Numbered from the stretch's first letter, positions 14,570 to 23,465 are shown. The stretch is 25,432 nt of DNA from a virus (IMGVR_UViG_3300005613_000379:1-25432), one strand, 5' to 3'. Made by a program: numbers and translations. The notes: generated by a model not told the origin, from the sequence alone.

Positions 14570-14790
14570 GTACAGTAAGAAGCATACTAAGGTGGACGCT
14601 GCATTGGCTACAGGAACCTTCTGTTCCCACGAGGTCATTGACGCTGCTCAGCCGTTCGCTTGGCCTAACACTTGACAATCGCTCACCTGGCTTGGCCTTA
14701 TTGAGTCGGTCTTTGGGATTAACATTGGACAGTCGTTCTGTGGCATTATCTCTGGCTAGTCGCTCGTTGGGATTGACGGTGGAGTCATGA
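14566..14790 (+). CDS. Small protein of nine-residue repeats
   Basis: The start is GTG at 14566, overlapping the previous stop (GTGA), and the stop overlaps the next ATG. The 74-aa product ends with five repeats of nine residues with consensus SRSLGLTLD, each with Arg-Ser followed by alternating hydrophobic residues, which suggests stacked short beta strands. Similar RS-LxLTL repeats occur in small phage proteins of unknown role. The overlaps with both neighbours support a real gene. Function is unknown. Confidence 0.55.
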   Translation: MSTVRSILRWTLHWLQEPSVPTRSLTLLSRSLGLTLDNRSPGLALLSRSLGLTLDSRSVALSLASRSLGLTVES

Positions 14791-15095
14791 CATCAAGAAG
14801 GGTAACACAAGGCACGCAGATACAGGGTGAAGACGAGAAGATCATCTACACAGTTACGACCACGAATTGGGCGTCGAGCCCTACTAATGTTGTTGTCGCT
14901 GTTAAGGATGTGGACAATCGTTACGCTGATGTGACTTCTGACGTGACGAGCGGATCGTCTAGTGTTGATAGCGACGTAATAACTCTGCCCATTATTCAGA
15001 CACTAACAGCTGGTCACACATATCGTGTAGAAGTCCAGTTTGCTTCTGGTGGCAGTACGTATGAGTGCTACTTTGATATTGAGGCAGAGCGATAA
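14787..15095 (+). CDS. Ig-like small phage protein
   Basis: A 102-aa protein, ATGA overlap with the gene before it and TAATG overlap with the gene after it. The sequence reads as one immunoglobulin-like beta sandwich: EDEKIIYTVTTTNWASSPTNVVVAVKD, SSVDSDVITLPIIQTLTAGHTYRVEVQFASGG. There is no signal peptide. Its location among neck and tail genes suggests a head-tail joining or decoration part. The role is inferred only from fold and place. Confidence 0.6.
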   Translation: MTSRRVTQGTQIQGEDEKIIYTVTTTNWASSPTNVVVAVKDVDNRYADVTSDVTSGSSSVDSDVITLPIIQTLTAGHTYRVEVQFASGGSTYECYFDIEAER

Positions 15096-15517
15096 TGGCT
15101 GAAGAACTAATTACCTGTCGCAACGCGGTAAGAGATTTGCTGGATGAGATCACTACATATGAGATCGTGCATACAAGAGAACCGGACAACATCCGCACTC
15201 GGTGTGAAGTGGCTGTGCTGATGGATTCTGGTATGCATGGGCAAGGTGGTTGGTCTATCTCTATGGGGCAACACAAGTTTTTGTTGCGGTCATATTTGCC
15301 CCTTGGGGCATATCCAGATGGCGCAGAGAACACGATCTGCGAGTTATGGGATTTATTGAGAGACAAATTCAACTCTCATGTAACTCTGGATAGTACAGCC
15401 TCGCGGTCTAATTTGGAGAGTTACAACACTGGATATTTGCTTATTTCTGGAGTTAAGTGTAGAATATTAGACGTAGTGTTGGAAGTAACACTTGCTCTAT
15501 CAGAGGCTTATGAGTGA
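15095..15517 (+). CDS. Probable tail terminator/tail completion protein
   Basis: The 140-aa alpha/beta product has an N-terminal helix (CRNAVRDLLDEIT), a beta sheet (RCEVAVLMDSGMHGQGGWSISMGQHKFLLRSYL), a helix (TICELWDLLRDKF) and C-terminal strands (GVKCRILDVVLEVTLA). This order and length fit tail terminator or minor tail proteins that cap the tail tube, and the gene lies between the connector region and the tail tube gene where such a protein is expected. Sequence motifs alone are weak. Confidence 0.5.
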   Translation: MAEELITCRNAVRDLLDEITTYEIVHTREPDNIRTRCEVAVLMDSGMHGQGGWSISMGQHKFLLRSYLPLGAYPDGAENTICELWDLLRDKFNSHVTLDSTASRSNLESYNTGYLLISGVKCRILDVVLEVTLALSEAYE

Positions 15518-15645
15518 TGAAACAAAGTATGCATGAACTGGACGACCAATTGATATTAGTGGCAATATATGACAGGCTGGAGGCTATAGTGGCATTACTG
15601 GATAGCATCAATAGCAAACTAGACAAGCAGGAGGAGTTACAATGA
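15517..15645 (+). CDS. Very small helical protein (42 aa)
   Basis: The ORF begins with an ATG that overlaps the previous stop and ends with a TGA that overlaps the next ATG, the same coupling as its neighbours. The product, starting MKQSMHELDDQLILVAIYDR, is one amphipathic helix (LEAIVALLDSINSKLDKQEE) that may form a coiled coil. No family is recognised. It may be a small chaperone or structural peptide of the tail; this is a guess from position. Confidence 0.5.
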   Translation: MKQSMHELDDQLILVAIYDRLEAIVALLDSINSKLDKQEELQ

Positions 15646-16616
15646 CTACAAAGTATTGGGATGGTTCTACGAGTGGCGACTTGAATGTAGCTGGCAATTG
15701 GACGCCGTCCGGCGTGCCGGAAGCGGCAGACGATGTGGTTTTTGACGGTCGTACCACACAGGCAGTGACTGCTTCTCTAAGTACGTTTAATAATGTTGAC
15801 TTAGGGAGCCTTACTGTTGAGAGTGGATATACGGCGGCGATTGGCACTGTGGATGCACCATTTGAGTTCATTTGTAGTGCGGGGCTGGTATACCTAGCTG
15901 GTACTGGTACGTCATACTTCCAGTGCGATGCTGGGGCGGATGTCGATGGAGCGGTGCTTAAGACGATCATCAATGGTGGAACGGTTTATCTTTCTAGTCA
16001 GGCGAACGATAATACCAACGCGGCCGTGTGGACTACTGTGGAGGTGTTGGCTGGCACCGTTTACATCCAGGGTGATAGCGAGAAATCCGATCATGGTGGT
16101 GATGCTGGAGCGGCAATAACTACTCTAAGGGTTATACCCATTGCCAACTGCACTGTTCGCATTGGTGATAAGTGTGTAAACTACAAAGGCACGGACGCTC
16201 CTATAACGCTTATCATGAGTGGCGGGACGCTAACGTGCAGTAGCAATCTAGGCGCGGTGCTGCTCACCGGCGGCACGTTGAACTATGGTTCTGCATCTAT
16301 AGACATGAGTACGACCGATGATGATATTACTACCTTGTGGCTTGCTGGTGGCACATTCAATTGGATACCACAGTCTACTACGGGGACGGTACTATCTGAC
16401 AGCCCCACGATTACAACTGCGTACATCGTGAAGGGGTTATTCGATGCTAGTGACACAAAAGATACGGCTTCGTCTGCTCCGACAATAACAACTGTGTGGC
16501 AGTATGGCGGTGTTGTTGATCTTAGAAACGTCTATGCTAATTTTGTAGTCACAACGTATAATTCTGAGGGCGGCGATCTGCATTACAGCCCTGGACAGGT
16601 TTTGTCTTTGAGTTAA
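15642..16616 (+). CDS. Beta-helix-like virion protein
   Basis: The 324-aa product starts with YWDGSTSGDLNVAGNWTPSGVPEAADDVVFDG, a motif typical of autotransporter/beta-helix proteins and of phage proteins with the same layout. The rest is regular beta, with repeated GGTVYL, LAGTVYI, MSGGTLTC, LTGGTLNY and LAGGTFNW rungs, as in right-handed parallel beta helices. A ribosome site (GGAGG) lies upstream in the preceding small gene. It has no signal peptide. It lies directly before the tail tube gene and is probably a virion part, perhaps a spike that binds or rests on glycans. Confidence 0.6.
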   Translation: MTTKYWDGSTSGDLNVAGNWTPSGVPEAADDVVFDGRTTQAVTASLSTFNNVDLGSLTVESGYTAAIGTVDAPFEFICSAGLVYLAGTGTSYFQCDAGADVDGAVLKTIINGGTVYLSSQANDNTNAAVWTTVEVLAGTVYIQGDSEKSDHGGDAGAAITTLRVIPIANCTVRIGDKCVNYKGTDAPITLIMSGGTLTCSSNLGAVLLTGGTLNYGSASIDMSTTDDDITTLWLAGGTFNWIPQSTTGTVLSDSPTITTAYIVKGLFDASDTKDTASSAPTITTVWQYGGVVDLRNVYANFVVTTYNSEGGDLHYSPGQVLSLS

Positions 16617-16636
16617 GCTAGCGAGGAGGAGAGAAT

Positions 16637-17476
16637 ATGGCTACAATAGTTGGAATACCAAGTTCGTTTAACACCGTGTCTATTGGTGGCTCAGTAGATC
16701 ATGGTACACATGTGACGAACTATGGGTTGGATAGAAACTTTCATGTGTTTGAAGATGACAGCTCTGGGTATCTTGGAATAGGAACGCGCCCGGCGTTCAT
16801 CAAGCAGAATCCGCAGCTAACGTTTGCTGGGTATCTGAGCACTGTCAACGCGCCGCATCTTCGCGGCGCCGCGTGTCCATCTGGGACTGGCGGAACAGCA
16901 ACAACCGACCCCACAGAAGTTGCTATGGTATATGGGAGCTCTGGGCAGGGGTATACTACATCTGGCTGTGTTGTTTCTAGTATCCAGATCACTGGAAGGC
17001 CAAACGAGCTTGTTTCCTTCAGTGCGGAGATGTTTGGCGAGCAAACCACGGTTACGGGCGGCCCTGGAGCGGATAACTCAACGGTAGGATTTTATCCGTG
17101 GGAGCTAGGGACTTATGGCACGGCCAACACGCTGTTTGGTTTTAGCATAAACTACACGACGGGGTACTATCCACTTTATGCTATGGATGGGAATCAGTAC
17201 TACTCTGGAGTCGGCGAGAGGCTTCATACCGGGACGGTCGAAATAACCATGGCGGCTGGCGCAACCGCTGCTGCCGAGTATACCAAGTATACTACTAGGG
17301 CTGCGGCACAGTTCTCCATTGTGCTTGCGGCTGATAATGGTGGCAGTGGCGTAACTCTTACAGCAAATGGATATTACACAGACTTTAACGCAGGTGATCA
17401 AGATGGGCTCTACGTAGCTACTGCCACACTGACAATGCACTATACTGCTGCCGCGTTGCCATTTATCTGGTCGTAG
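16637..17476 (+). CDS. Major tail tube protein (probable)
   Basis: A 279-aa beta-rich protein with a strong GAGGAGGAG ribosome site, suited to a highly made structural protein. Features fitting tail tube proteins: start in SIGGSVDHGTHVTNYGLDRNFHVFED, a SSIQITGRPNELVSFSAEMFGE strand pair in the middle, and a C-terminal half with LHTGTVEITMAAGA and TLTANGYYTDFNAGDQDGLYVATATLTMHY. The gene lies directly before the frameshifted assembly chaperone and near the tape measure, as the tube gene does in most siphoviruses. I infer the identity from position and fold; individual motifs are not diagnostic. Confidence 0.7.
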   Translation: MATIVGIPSSFNTVSIGGSVDHGTHVTNYGLDRNFHVFEDDSSGYLGIGTRPAFIKQNPQLTFAGYLSTVNAPHLRGAACPSGTGGTATTDPTEVAMVYGSSGQGYTTSGCVVSSIQITGRPNELVSFSAEMFGEQTTVTGGPGADNSTVGFYPWELGTYGTANTLFGFSINYTTGYYPLYAMDGNQYYSGVGERLHTGTVEITMAAGATAAAEYTKYTTRAAAQFSIVLAADNGGSGVTLTANGYYTDFNAGDQDGLYVATATLTMHYTAAALPFIWS

Positions 17477-17516
17477 TTATGTGAACAAGCCAATTCCATA
17501 GAAAGGAGCAAGAGCA

Positions 17517-17969
17517 ATGGGTCGATTTGTAGTAAAGGGTGACACCAAGATTGTGCGTGCTGAGTGGTGGGATGCGGATGAATCGGTGACTGTCCGCAAA
17601 TGGACGATAAGGCAGAAAGACGAGTTGGATTCCGCCATTCTTCATGTAGCTGGAATGGCTGGCGAAATCCCAGAGATAGTTGTGAAGAGTGTCACGATAC
17701 CATATCTTATAGCCGGAATTGCAAGCTGGACTTTTTGCGATGATAATGGCAATAGGGTGCCGGTCAACGAACACTGGATTGGGCAACTGTCTGAGGATGA
17801 CGCTGACTTTATTGCTACTGAAATAAGAGCGTTTAACGGAGGGAGAAGTCCTGCCGAGCAGCAGGACTTTCTTCATCAGGATGCAGGCAGCGATGGTGGC
17901 CGGGGGGAAGCTCCCGTCGGAGATCTCGCCAATACTGATAATGCGGGAGATGGGGTGGAGCTGGAGTGA
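17517..17969 (+). CDS. Tail assembly chaperone, short product (gpG-type)
   Basis: A 150-aa soluble protein: an N-terminal beta part (VKGDTKIVRAEWWDADESVTVRKWTI), a helical middle (EDDADFIATEIRAFNGG) and a flexible acidic tail. Place between tail tube and tape measure genes, with a second overlapping frame downstream, is the layout of tail assembly chaperones (lambda gpG/gpGT). The family binds the tape measure protein and loads tail tube subunits. The zero frame ends at 17969; the other frame continues to 18060. Confidence 0.75.
   Translation: MGRFVVKGDTKIVRAEWWDADESVTVRKWTIRQKDELDSAILHVAGMAGEIPEIVVKSVTIPYLIAGIASWTFCDDNGNRVPVNEHWIGQLSEDDADFIATEIRAFNGGRSPAEQQDFLHQDAGSDGGRGEAPVGDLANTDNAGDGVELE
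17902..17907 (+). promoter_or_regulatory. Candidate programmed frameshift site (run of six G)
   Basis: The run CGGGGGGAAG has six G. In the zero frame the codons are CGG GGG GAA, so a Gly-tRNA on GGG could re-pair with GGG one base on (a +1 shift) or slip by -2; both reach the frame that stays open to 18060. The shift must occur between 17827 and 17969 because of stops in the two frames. The TTTC at about 17868-17871 is a weaker alternative. Confidence 0.45.
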
Positions 17970-18060
17970 CTACCTAGATTGTCCTGCACACATCATCGAT
18001 GACCTGGTAGTATTTCTCAATGCCAGGGCCGCCGTACAGAATAGTGGGCGCAAGAGCTAG
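17908..18060 (+). CDS. Tail assembly chaperone, frameshifted extension (gpT-type)
   Basis: The frame +1 relative to the short product is open from 17827 to the TAG at 18058-18060 and reads as a real protein: PSEISPILIMREMGWSWSD, then YLDCPAHIIDDLVVFLNARA. Extensions of this kind, with a Trp-rich start and a CPA...DDL helix, are usual for the T part of GT chaperones. If the shift is at the G-run, the joined product is about 180 aa (130 + 50). The ATG at 18020 of another frame lies inside this segment, which argues against it as a gene start. Confidence 0.7.
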   Translation, partial: KLPSEISPILIMREMGWSWSDYLDCPAHIIDDLVVFLNARAAVQNSGRKS

Positions 18061-18088
18061 CCAAGAGATATGTACGGGAGATATTAAG

Positions 18089-18511
18089 ATGCCTGTAATT
18101 ATCACTATAAAGTCGCGTGGCCTGACAGAGCTGTGTCGGAGGTATCATGAATCTCCAGCGATAGTGCAAGGGCTAATTACTTTGGCGCTGACTAATAGTG
18201 CAGGAGCGGTGCATAAGAAACTGCGTACATATACGCAGTCATATCCACGTCAACGCGAAAGCGCATATATTCGTACCTTTGCCTTGATGCAGTCTGTGGA
18301 TTGTAAAGTTGAGCTAAATACTGCATGGATTACGGCGGGCCGTGGCATAGATTATGCTAGCAAGGTATGGGGTTATGATGAGCAGCTGGAAATGCACAAA
18401 CACATGGGTTGGTGGACGAATAAAAGTGTGGCAGAGGATATGCGTGGTGTGATAGGAAAGCATTTTGTGAATTCTGCAAAGAAGATGTCGGAGTATCTGA
18501 GCGGTGGCTAA
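18089..18511 (+). CDS. Small protein before the tape measure
   Basis: The start at 18089 is chosen over the in-frame ATG at 18020 because GGGAG (18076-18080) sits 8 bases before it and because the 18020 start lies inside the frameshifted chaperone. The 140-aa product is basic and has a helical start (SRGLTELCRRYHESPAIVQGL), then NSAGAVHKKLRTYTQSYPRQRESAYIRTF, and ends in helices. The layout (helix, TPYRTGxLRxS-like segment here as YPRQRESAYIRTF, KxWGxxE-like YASKVWGYDEQL) is reminiscent of HK97 gp10-type morphogenesis proteins. It overlaps the tape measure gene by 8 bp. Confidence 0.6.
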   Translation: MPVIITIKSRGLTELCRRYHESPAIVQGLITLALTNSAGAVHKKLRTYTQSYPRQRESAYIRTFALMQSVDCKVELNTAWITAGRGIDYASKVWGYDEQLEMHKHMGWWTNKSVAEDMRGVIGKHFVNSAKKMSEYLSGG

Positions 18512-21182
18512 TTCTACTGTGGTAGAGATCATCTTAAAAGCCAGGAACGAGGCATCCGAGGCGTTGAAGCAGGTAGGCGTGGCAGCCAACAACCTGCGCG
18601 CTCAGATGAGTCAACTTGGAGTTGAGATTGCCTCTGGTCGTAATGCCTGGGAGCAGCTCACTCTGCCGACTTTTACATCACATGTAACTAAGCTTGGCAG
18701 CTCATTTAAGTCAGTTGATAATACCATGAAGCAGTCCGTTTTGCCAGGATACGATGCTCTGATGCGCAAGACCAGTGGCGCCATGACGCAGCAAGATCGT
18801 GCGGCACAAACGAACAAGATGTTGGGGCAGGCCATGCGCGATATGGCCGCGCGCCAGACAGAAGCTGCTGAGGTGGCAACGATCATGGACGGTGTATACC
18901 GCGCCCTGACATTGACTTTCTTGGCTGTTGGGGCGGCAGCTTCCAAACTCGCGTTATCGGCAGTTATGACTGCGGCAAGGACAGAAGAGTTGGCGTTGAT
19001 CACAGAGCGCATGGCCACAACACATGGTTATGGCGTGCAATATGTACAGCAATTGGAGGAATCCATAAAGGAGCTCGGTATCACCACGCAGGGTGCCAGG
19101 CTAATTCTAACTCAGTTTATGGGTTCTAACATTGGTCTGGCAAAATCAACAGAGATGGCGCGTGCTGCTCAAGACCTAGCCACACTGGCCATGGTGGACA
19201 GCTCGGAAGCAGCTGCCGACCTAGCATATACCGTGGCGTCGTTACAGCCGAGATTGCTAAGAAAGTATCGTATTTACATTAGCCTGGTCGATGTTTATAG
19301 AGAGGCGGCGCAAGAGTTAAACAAAACTGTTGTAGCATTAACTGATTATGAGCGCCAACAGGCATTTGTGAATGCCATCTTGGAGGAGGCGGCAGATTAT
19401 ACTGACTTGTACGAACAGAAGATGCGCACCGCTAGTGGGCGCGTGCGGTCTATGCCGAGATATTTGCAGGAGCTACGCAATGAGCTTGGTGAAGGCTTGA
19501 TACCGGTGCTAGATGGCGTAGCTTTAGGTTTCAAAGATGTCACCGATTTGTTGCGTGGGCTACCAGATGTTGTACAGACAGCAATAGCAAGTCTGGCTGC
19601 AGTTGCTGGAGTTCTCACCACGATCACGGCGGCTACGCGCATGATAGTTGGTGCAAGTGTCTTTCAGGCTATTGCATTACCATTCTTGAAGCTGGCAATA
19701 CCCATCGCAGTTTTGACTGGATTGTTATTGGTGTTACGCAGCCGGTTTCAGGATGTTCAGGAGGCTATGCAAGATATTAGTATAGAGGGTGAGAAAATTC
19801 GCAAAGAGTACATACAAAAAGGACAAACATACGATTCGCTTTTAGGGAAAATCGAAGAGGTTTACAATACCGAGTTGGGCCTTGCGGACAAGGTTGTTAT
19901 TTTTGTCACCGGCGGATTAGACCAATGGAAGCTAGCCCTAGCCGGAACTCGCGAAGAGTACGAAAAGCTCAAGCGTGAAATGGAGGCGGCCGTGGAGGCC
20001 GCAAAGAGGACGGGGCTTGTCGCCGATGATGTCAAGCGATCTTGGCACGCTGCTACAACAGGTGTGAAGCAGCACATTGTTTCTTTAGAAGGTTTGGAAT
20101 CAGCATATGGTGATGTGTGGATTGGCATGGCCAAGTTTTTCACTGATTCTTGGCGAGCCGCACAGGATAATGCTGCTGGATTGTTAACCATTCAGCGTCG
20201 GCGACAACGCATTGAGTCTGAGATAGCCAAGAGTGGATATAGTGAGAGACTGGCAAGCCAGCACGACGCCATATTGGAAGAGCAGCATGCCGCCGAGGAG
20301 GCGGGGAAGAGACTGCAACTGGAGCAGCGTCGCCAGCTAGGCGCAATGTTAGCTCAAGCTGCCGAGACAGCCGGATTAAGCGTGGGCTTCCAGTTTGATA
20401 TTATGGAACAGTTTGGCACGATTAGCAAGGATGCGCGCATCGAAGCGGAGAAATATATCAACATAATTGACTCCGTAAAATCTCAGGCTTTGACAGAGGC
20501 TGAGGCCCTACATGCTATAATGTCAGAGGCGATGCCAGCAGACGAGATGCAGATAGCAGCTGAGGCGGCTGATATTTTGGCTACGAGTATGGAAGAACTG
20601 GATGAGGCTATAGTAAGATTTAGGACGCGACTTGATGCATTGCAATTCGTTACTGAATCTGGTGTCGAGGTGCCCGGTTTTGAGGAGGCGATGGCTGGAA
20701 CACAGGTGCAGAAACAGTTCGAGGCACAGCAATTGGTAGAGGCGCTCAACCGTTATCACACCAAGGGCGTGCTGACGCCTGGATTCTATCGCAACCTGCT
20801 AGGCAGTGTAGCGCCCATTTCTGATATTGGCACTAGTGCAGAGCAAACATTATCGGTTAGTCAGGTTGCCACTGACGCTCTTTTGGGGGCGCTCCGTCAC
20901 TATCATACTGAGGGGCTGATGACGCCCGGGTTTATGCGTGACGAGAGTGGCAATATAATTCGTATACCGGGATTTTCTAGTGGCGGCGTTGTGCCTGGGG
21001 CCCTTGGGCAACCACAGCTCATTTTGGCACATGGGGGCGAAACAATTACGCCACTTGGCATGTCAACTCCTGCGCTGTCTATAAACATAGGCTCTCTGTA
21101 TGGGACGGATGAAAGCACCGCGATGAATTTTGGACGCTTTCTTGCTACAGAAATGCGGAGGCAGAACGTAATAACGAGGTAG
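18504..21182 (+). CDS. Tail tape measure protein
   Basis: An 892-aa protein starting with GTG, 8 bp inside the previous gene. It is mostly helical with coiled-coil stretches at the N-terminus (about 1-130), a first hydrophobic segment (131-157) and a large hydrophobic hairpin (357-411, IASLAAVAGVLTTITAATRM...LTGLLLVL), the arrangement of siphovirus tape measure proteins that enter the host membrane at infection. The C-terminal part has two similar units, RYHTKGVLTPGFYRN and HYHTEGLMTPGFMRD, and ends with the common GFSSGGVVPGALGQPQLILAHGGE motif. At 0.15 nm per residue the tail would be about 130 nm. It sets tail length; the family call is firm. Confidence 0.92.
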   Translation: MANSTVVEIILKARNEASEALKQVGVAANNLRAQMSQLGVEIASGRNAWEQLTLPTFTSHVTKLGSSFKSVDNTMKQSVLPGYDALMRKTSGAMTQQDRAAQTNKMLGQAMRDMAARQTEAAEVATIMDGVYRALTLTFLAVGAAASKLALSAVMTAARTEELALITERMATTHGYGVQYVQQLEESIKELGITTQGARLILTQFMGSNIGLAKSTEMARAAQDLATLAMVDSSEAAADLAYTVASLQPRLLRKYRIYISLVDVYREAAQELNKTVVALTDYERQQAFVNAILEEAADYTDLYEQKMRTASGRVRSMPRYLQELRNELGEGLIPVLDGVALGFKDVTDLLRGLPDVVQTAIASLAAVAGVLTTITAATRMIVGASVFQAIALPFLKLAIPIAVLTGLLLVLRSRFQDVQEAMQDISIEGEKIRKEYIQKGQTYDSLLGKIEEVYNTELGLADKVVIFVTGGLDQWKLALAGTREEYEKLKREMEAAVEAAKRTGLVADDVKRSWHAATTGVKQHIVSLEGLESAYGDVWIGMAKFFTDSWRAAQDNAAGLLTIQRRRQRIESEIAKSGYSERLASQHDAILEEQHAAEEAGKRLQLEQRRQLGAMLAQAAETAGLSVGFQFDIMEQFGTISKDARIEAEKYINIIDSVKSQALTEAEALHAIMSEAMPADEMQIAAEAADILATSMEELDEAIVRFRTRLDALQFVTESGVEVPGFEEAMAGTQVQKQFEAQQLVEALNRYHTKGVLTPGFYRNLLGSVAPISDIGTSAEQTLSVSQVATDALLGALRHYHTEGLMTPGFMRDESGNIIRIPGFSSGGVVPGALGQPQLILAHGGETITPLGMSTPALSINIGSLYGTDESTAMNFGRFLATEMRRQNVITR

Positions 21183-21186
21183 TTAT

Positions 21187-21669
21187 ATGGCTAACTGGCC
21201 AGGGACACTGCATACATTTACGCCGAAGATAGTCGGTGATACAATTGTCATTGGCGATGTCAATGCGCCACATGAAGAGATCATAGCTTTAGAAACCGGC
21301 CTTGGTGCTGGGACACCAGTCACGTCCAAGGGGGGATTGCGATTAACAATTCAGGGAGTTGGAACGAGCACAGATATCGGTTACAGTGGCGAGGTGGCTA
21401 TCAGTGCCGCCGCTGGAACGCCTGTGACGCTAATACCTGGCGGAGACTGGGATGTTGCCAAGGGCATGATCATAGCTGGGCTGATTAGCGCAAGTGATGG
21501 GCAGGTTCAGGGCGGAACTTCCGTGGTATTGAATGGTGAAAGTGTCGTGCTTTTTGATGACGGAACGAATAGCTACACAGTGACGTGTAATGCTGGTGGA
21601 GATGTTACTGGAGTTCGTACTGGTGGCGCACTCACATATGATGGCATATTTCGCATTTTGTGGTTCTGA
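21187..21669 (+). CDS. Distal tail-associated hypothetical protein
   Basis: A 160-aa protein starting 4 bp after the tape measure stop. Its N-terminal part (GDTIVIGDVNAPHEEIIALETGLG) matches a short unit seen in phage tail appendage proteins, of the type 'VNDLQDEIVAIETELG', which connects to fibres. The rest is a Gly-rich beta region (YSGEVAISAAAGTPVTLIPGGDWDVAKGMIIAG). It overlaps the next gene by 1 bp or more. A tail-tip or fibre role is inferred. Confidence 0.55.
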   Translation: MANWPGTLHTFTPKIVGDTIVIGDVNAPHEEIIALETGLGAGTPVTSKGGLRLTIQGVGTSTDIGYSGEVAISAAAGTPVTLIPGGDWDVAKGMIIAGLISASDGQVQGGTSVVLNGESVVLFDDGTNSYTVTCNAGGDVTGVRTGGALTYDGIFRILWF

Positions 21670-23465
21670 TGGGTATCTATGGAACTGACGTTTACGGGAC
21701 GGGCACATATAGCACTGAAGCCTATGATGTAGTACGTGCTTCTTTACAGATAGGCGGGTCTGACTATACTGGATATGCCGCTCCGGAAAGCTATCGTATA
21801 GAAAGCAATCTTGGAAATAGGGTTGACAGATTTTACTTCACTCTGCGGACGGAAGGGCTTTCTGGCATTGATGATCATGACGAAGTGATTCTTACTAGCG
21901 AGCATCAGGGTGCTATGTTTAGGGGGTTTGTAGACAGCTTTACGGAGCGCGCGGAAGTCGGCCCCATAGTAAGAACAGAAGTGGCATGTACGAACTATGT
22001 ATGGCTACTAGAGCATCCTACGCGTGCGAGCAACGGTGGCTCCGCCATTGATAAAATCACCAAGATATACTTGGATGGTACTTCTGACAAGGATATCATA
22101 GAAGATATCATCGGCACTTATGTGCCGGAGATCGATGGTGAAACATATGTTGCTACTGTTGAAGAAGAACTGGCCGAGCAATACTTTCAAAATGTAACTC
22201 CGCGTGATGTGCTGGATCATATATGCACTCTAACTGGTGCAGAGTGGTATATAGGATATGATGGCGCTGGTTCATATAAGGCGGCGCTGCATTACTTTGC
22301 GCCAGGCGCAAGTGCAGATACACCATATGATATTGTAAGTGGCGCACAACCTGGCGCTGGCGAACACTTTGGCTTTGACCTTGAGCGAGTGCGACAGCAT
22401 GGTGTATGCAACAGAGTTGAGGTTGAGGGTCTCCCGCAGCTCGTAAGGAACCAATCGCGCTGGTTACAGGGAAATGGCACCACGGCGCTTGATATGCCAT
22501 ATAAGATCGTACCGCGTGATGGGTATAGTGTGCCGAAGATCTACGTCGCTGGTGAAGAGCTAAGAGTTGGCATAGGGAACACAAGCGATTCGCTTGATGC
22601 GGGTGATGGCTATTTTGATGTACTGTGGTATCCCAATGAGCTCTACTTGGAATTTCTGGAGGCTCCGCCAGAGCTATTATTGACAGAAGTTCGGTGTCAT
22701 GAGTGGCAGGATAGTTATGGTTGGGCCGAGGACGGCACCGGAATTGATAAGTATGGCCGGCGGCTTGTAAAGAGAATCAAGGACAGTTCAATTAGGTCGA
22801 GCACGGATGCATTTCGCATGGCCGAAATTATGCTGGACAGGTGGAAGGCGGAGCAGGACTCGTATAACTGCTCGGTGCTTGCATGCGGGTTGCGCGCGGG
22901 ATTGGTGGTAGGCATTTCACATCCTGGGCTGGGGCTGGCGGAGAACCTTTTAATCAAGCAATGCACAACGTCTGGTGTAGGGCCGGGGGTGTGGCAGACA
23001 GAGCTTGTGTTGGGAGAATATACTCCAGATGTTGTAGATGTAGTGCGTGATCTGGACAGTGATAAACTAGCTCGACGTGAAGAAGAAGAATTGTGGGGTG
23101 AGCATGTTGTCTTGGGGCAAGTCATGTTTGGTGTCCCAGGAACACTTACGGTTGCCAATAGCGTAGCCCCATACCTTGTTGCCAGCACCGATCTAACCAT
23201 CTTGAATACTCGGCTGGTGTGCAAGACAGCTCCAACGGGGGCGATTTTGTACGCAGAGTTTATGTACAGTGCTCAGGGAGTTGGAGCGTGGACTGGAATA
23301 GATGTGGCGAAGATAGATCCAGGAGATACGGTGGGGCCAACATCAACAGACATGGTTATAACGAGTTTGAATGCGGGAGATGTTGTGCGGCTTGACATTA
23401 CACAAGTTGGCTCAATCATCGCAGGGGCAGACTTGACAGCCATGATGGCAGTAAGACATAAATAG
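21669..23465 (+). CDS. Tail-tip/baseplate hub-like protein
   Basis: The start at 21669 (TGATG overlap) is preferred; an in-frame GTG lies at 21660. The 598-aa product has an N-terminal part with strands like distal tail and hub proteins (IGGSDYTGYAAPESYRIESNLGNRVDRFYFTL, then DHDEVILTSEHQGAMFRGFVDSFTER), a middle with NVTPRDVLDHICTLTGAEWYIG, characteristic of hub/Tal-like baseplate proteins, and RVRQHGVCNRVEVEG. The C-terminal 90 residues (about 23195-23465, TRLVCKTAPTGAILYAEFMYS...) are a separate beta sandwich, possibly a glycan- or receptor-contact domain. It follows the tape measure, as hub genes do. Protease or lysozyme motifs are not seen. Confidence 0.7.
   Translation: MGIYGTDVYGTGTYSTEAYDVVRASLQIGGSDYTGYAAPESYRIESNLGNRVDRFYFTLRTEGLSGIDDHDEVILTSEHQGAMFRGFVDSFTERAEVGPIVRTEVACTNYVWLLEHPTRASNGGSAIDKITKIYLDGTSDKDIIEDIIGTYVPEIDGETYVATVEEELAEQYFQNVTPRDVLDHICTLTGAEWYIGYDGAGSYKAALHYFAPGASADTPYDIVSGAQPGAGEHFGFDLERVRQHGVCNRVEVEGLPQLVRNQSRWLQGNGTTALDMPYKIVPRDGYSVPKIYVAGEELRVGIGNTSDSLDAGDGYFDVLWYPNELYLEFLEAPPELLLTEVRCHEWQDSYGWAEDGTGIDKYGRRLVKRIKDSSIRSSTDAFRMAEIMLDRWKAEQDSYNCSVLACGLRAGLVVGISHPGLGLAENLLIKQCTTSGVGPGVWQTELVLGEYTPDVVDVVRDLDSDKLARREEEELWGEHVVLGQVMFGVPGTLTVANSVAPYLVASTDLTILNTRLVCKTAPTGAILYAEFMYSAQGVGAWTGIDVAKIDPGDTVGPTSTDMVITSLNAGDVVRLDITQVGSIIAGADLTAMMAVRHK

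Noticed and set aside
14590-14790. Regular 27-bp periodic sequence as a CRISPR array
   Set aside because: The repeats are imperfect, have no spacers and keep a reading frame that codes nine-residue repeats.
18020-18088. Upstream in-frame start for the small gene before the tape measure
   Set aside because: It lies inside the frameshifted chaperone end and has no ribosome site; GGGAG precedes 18089 with good spacing.
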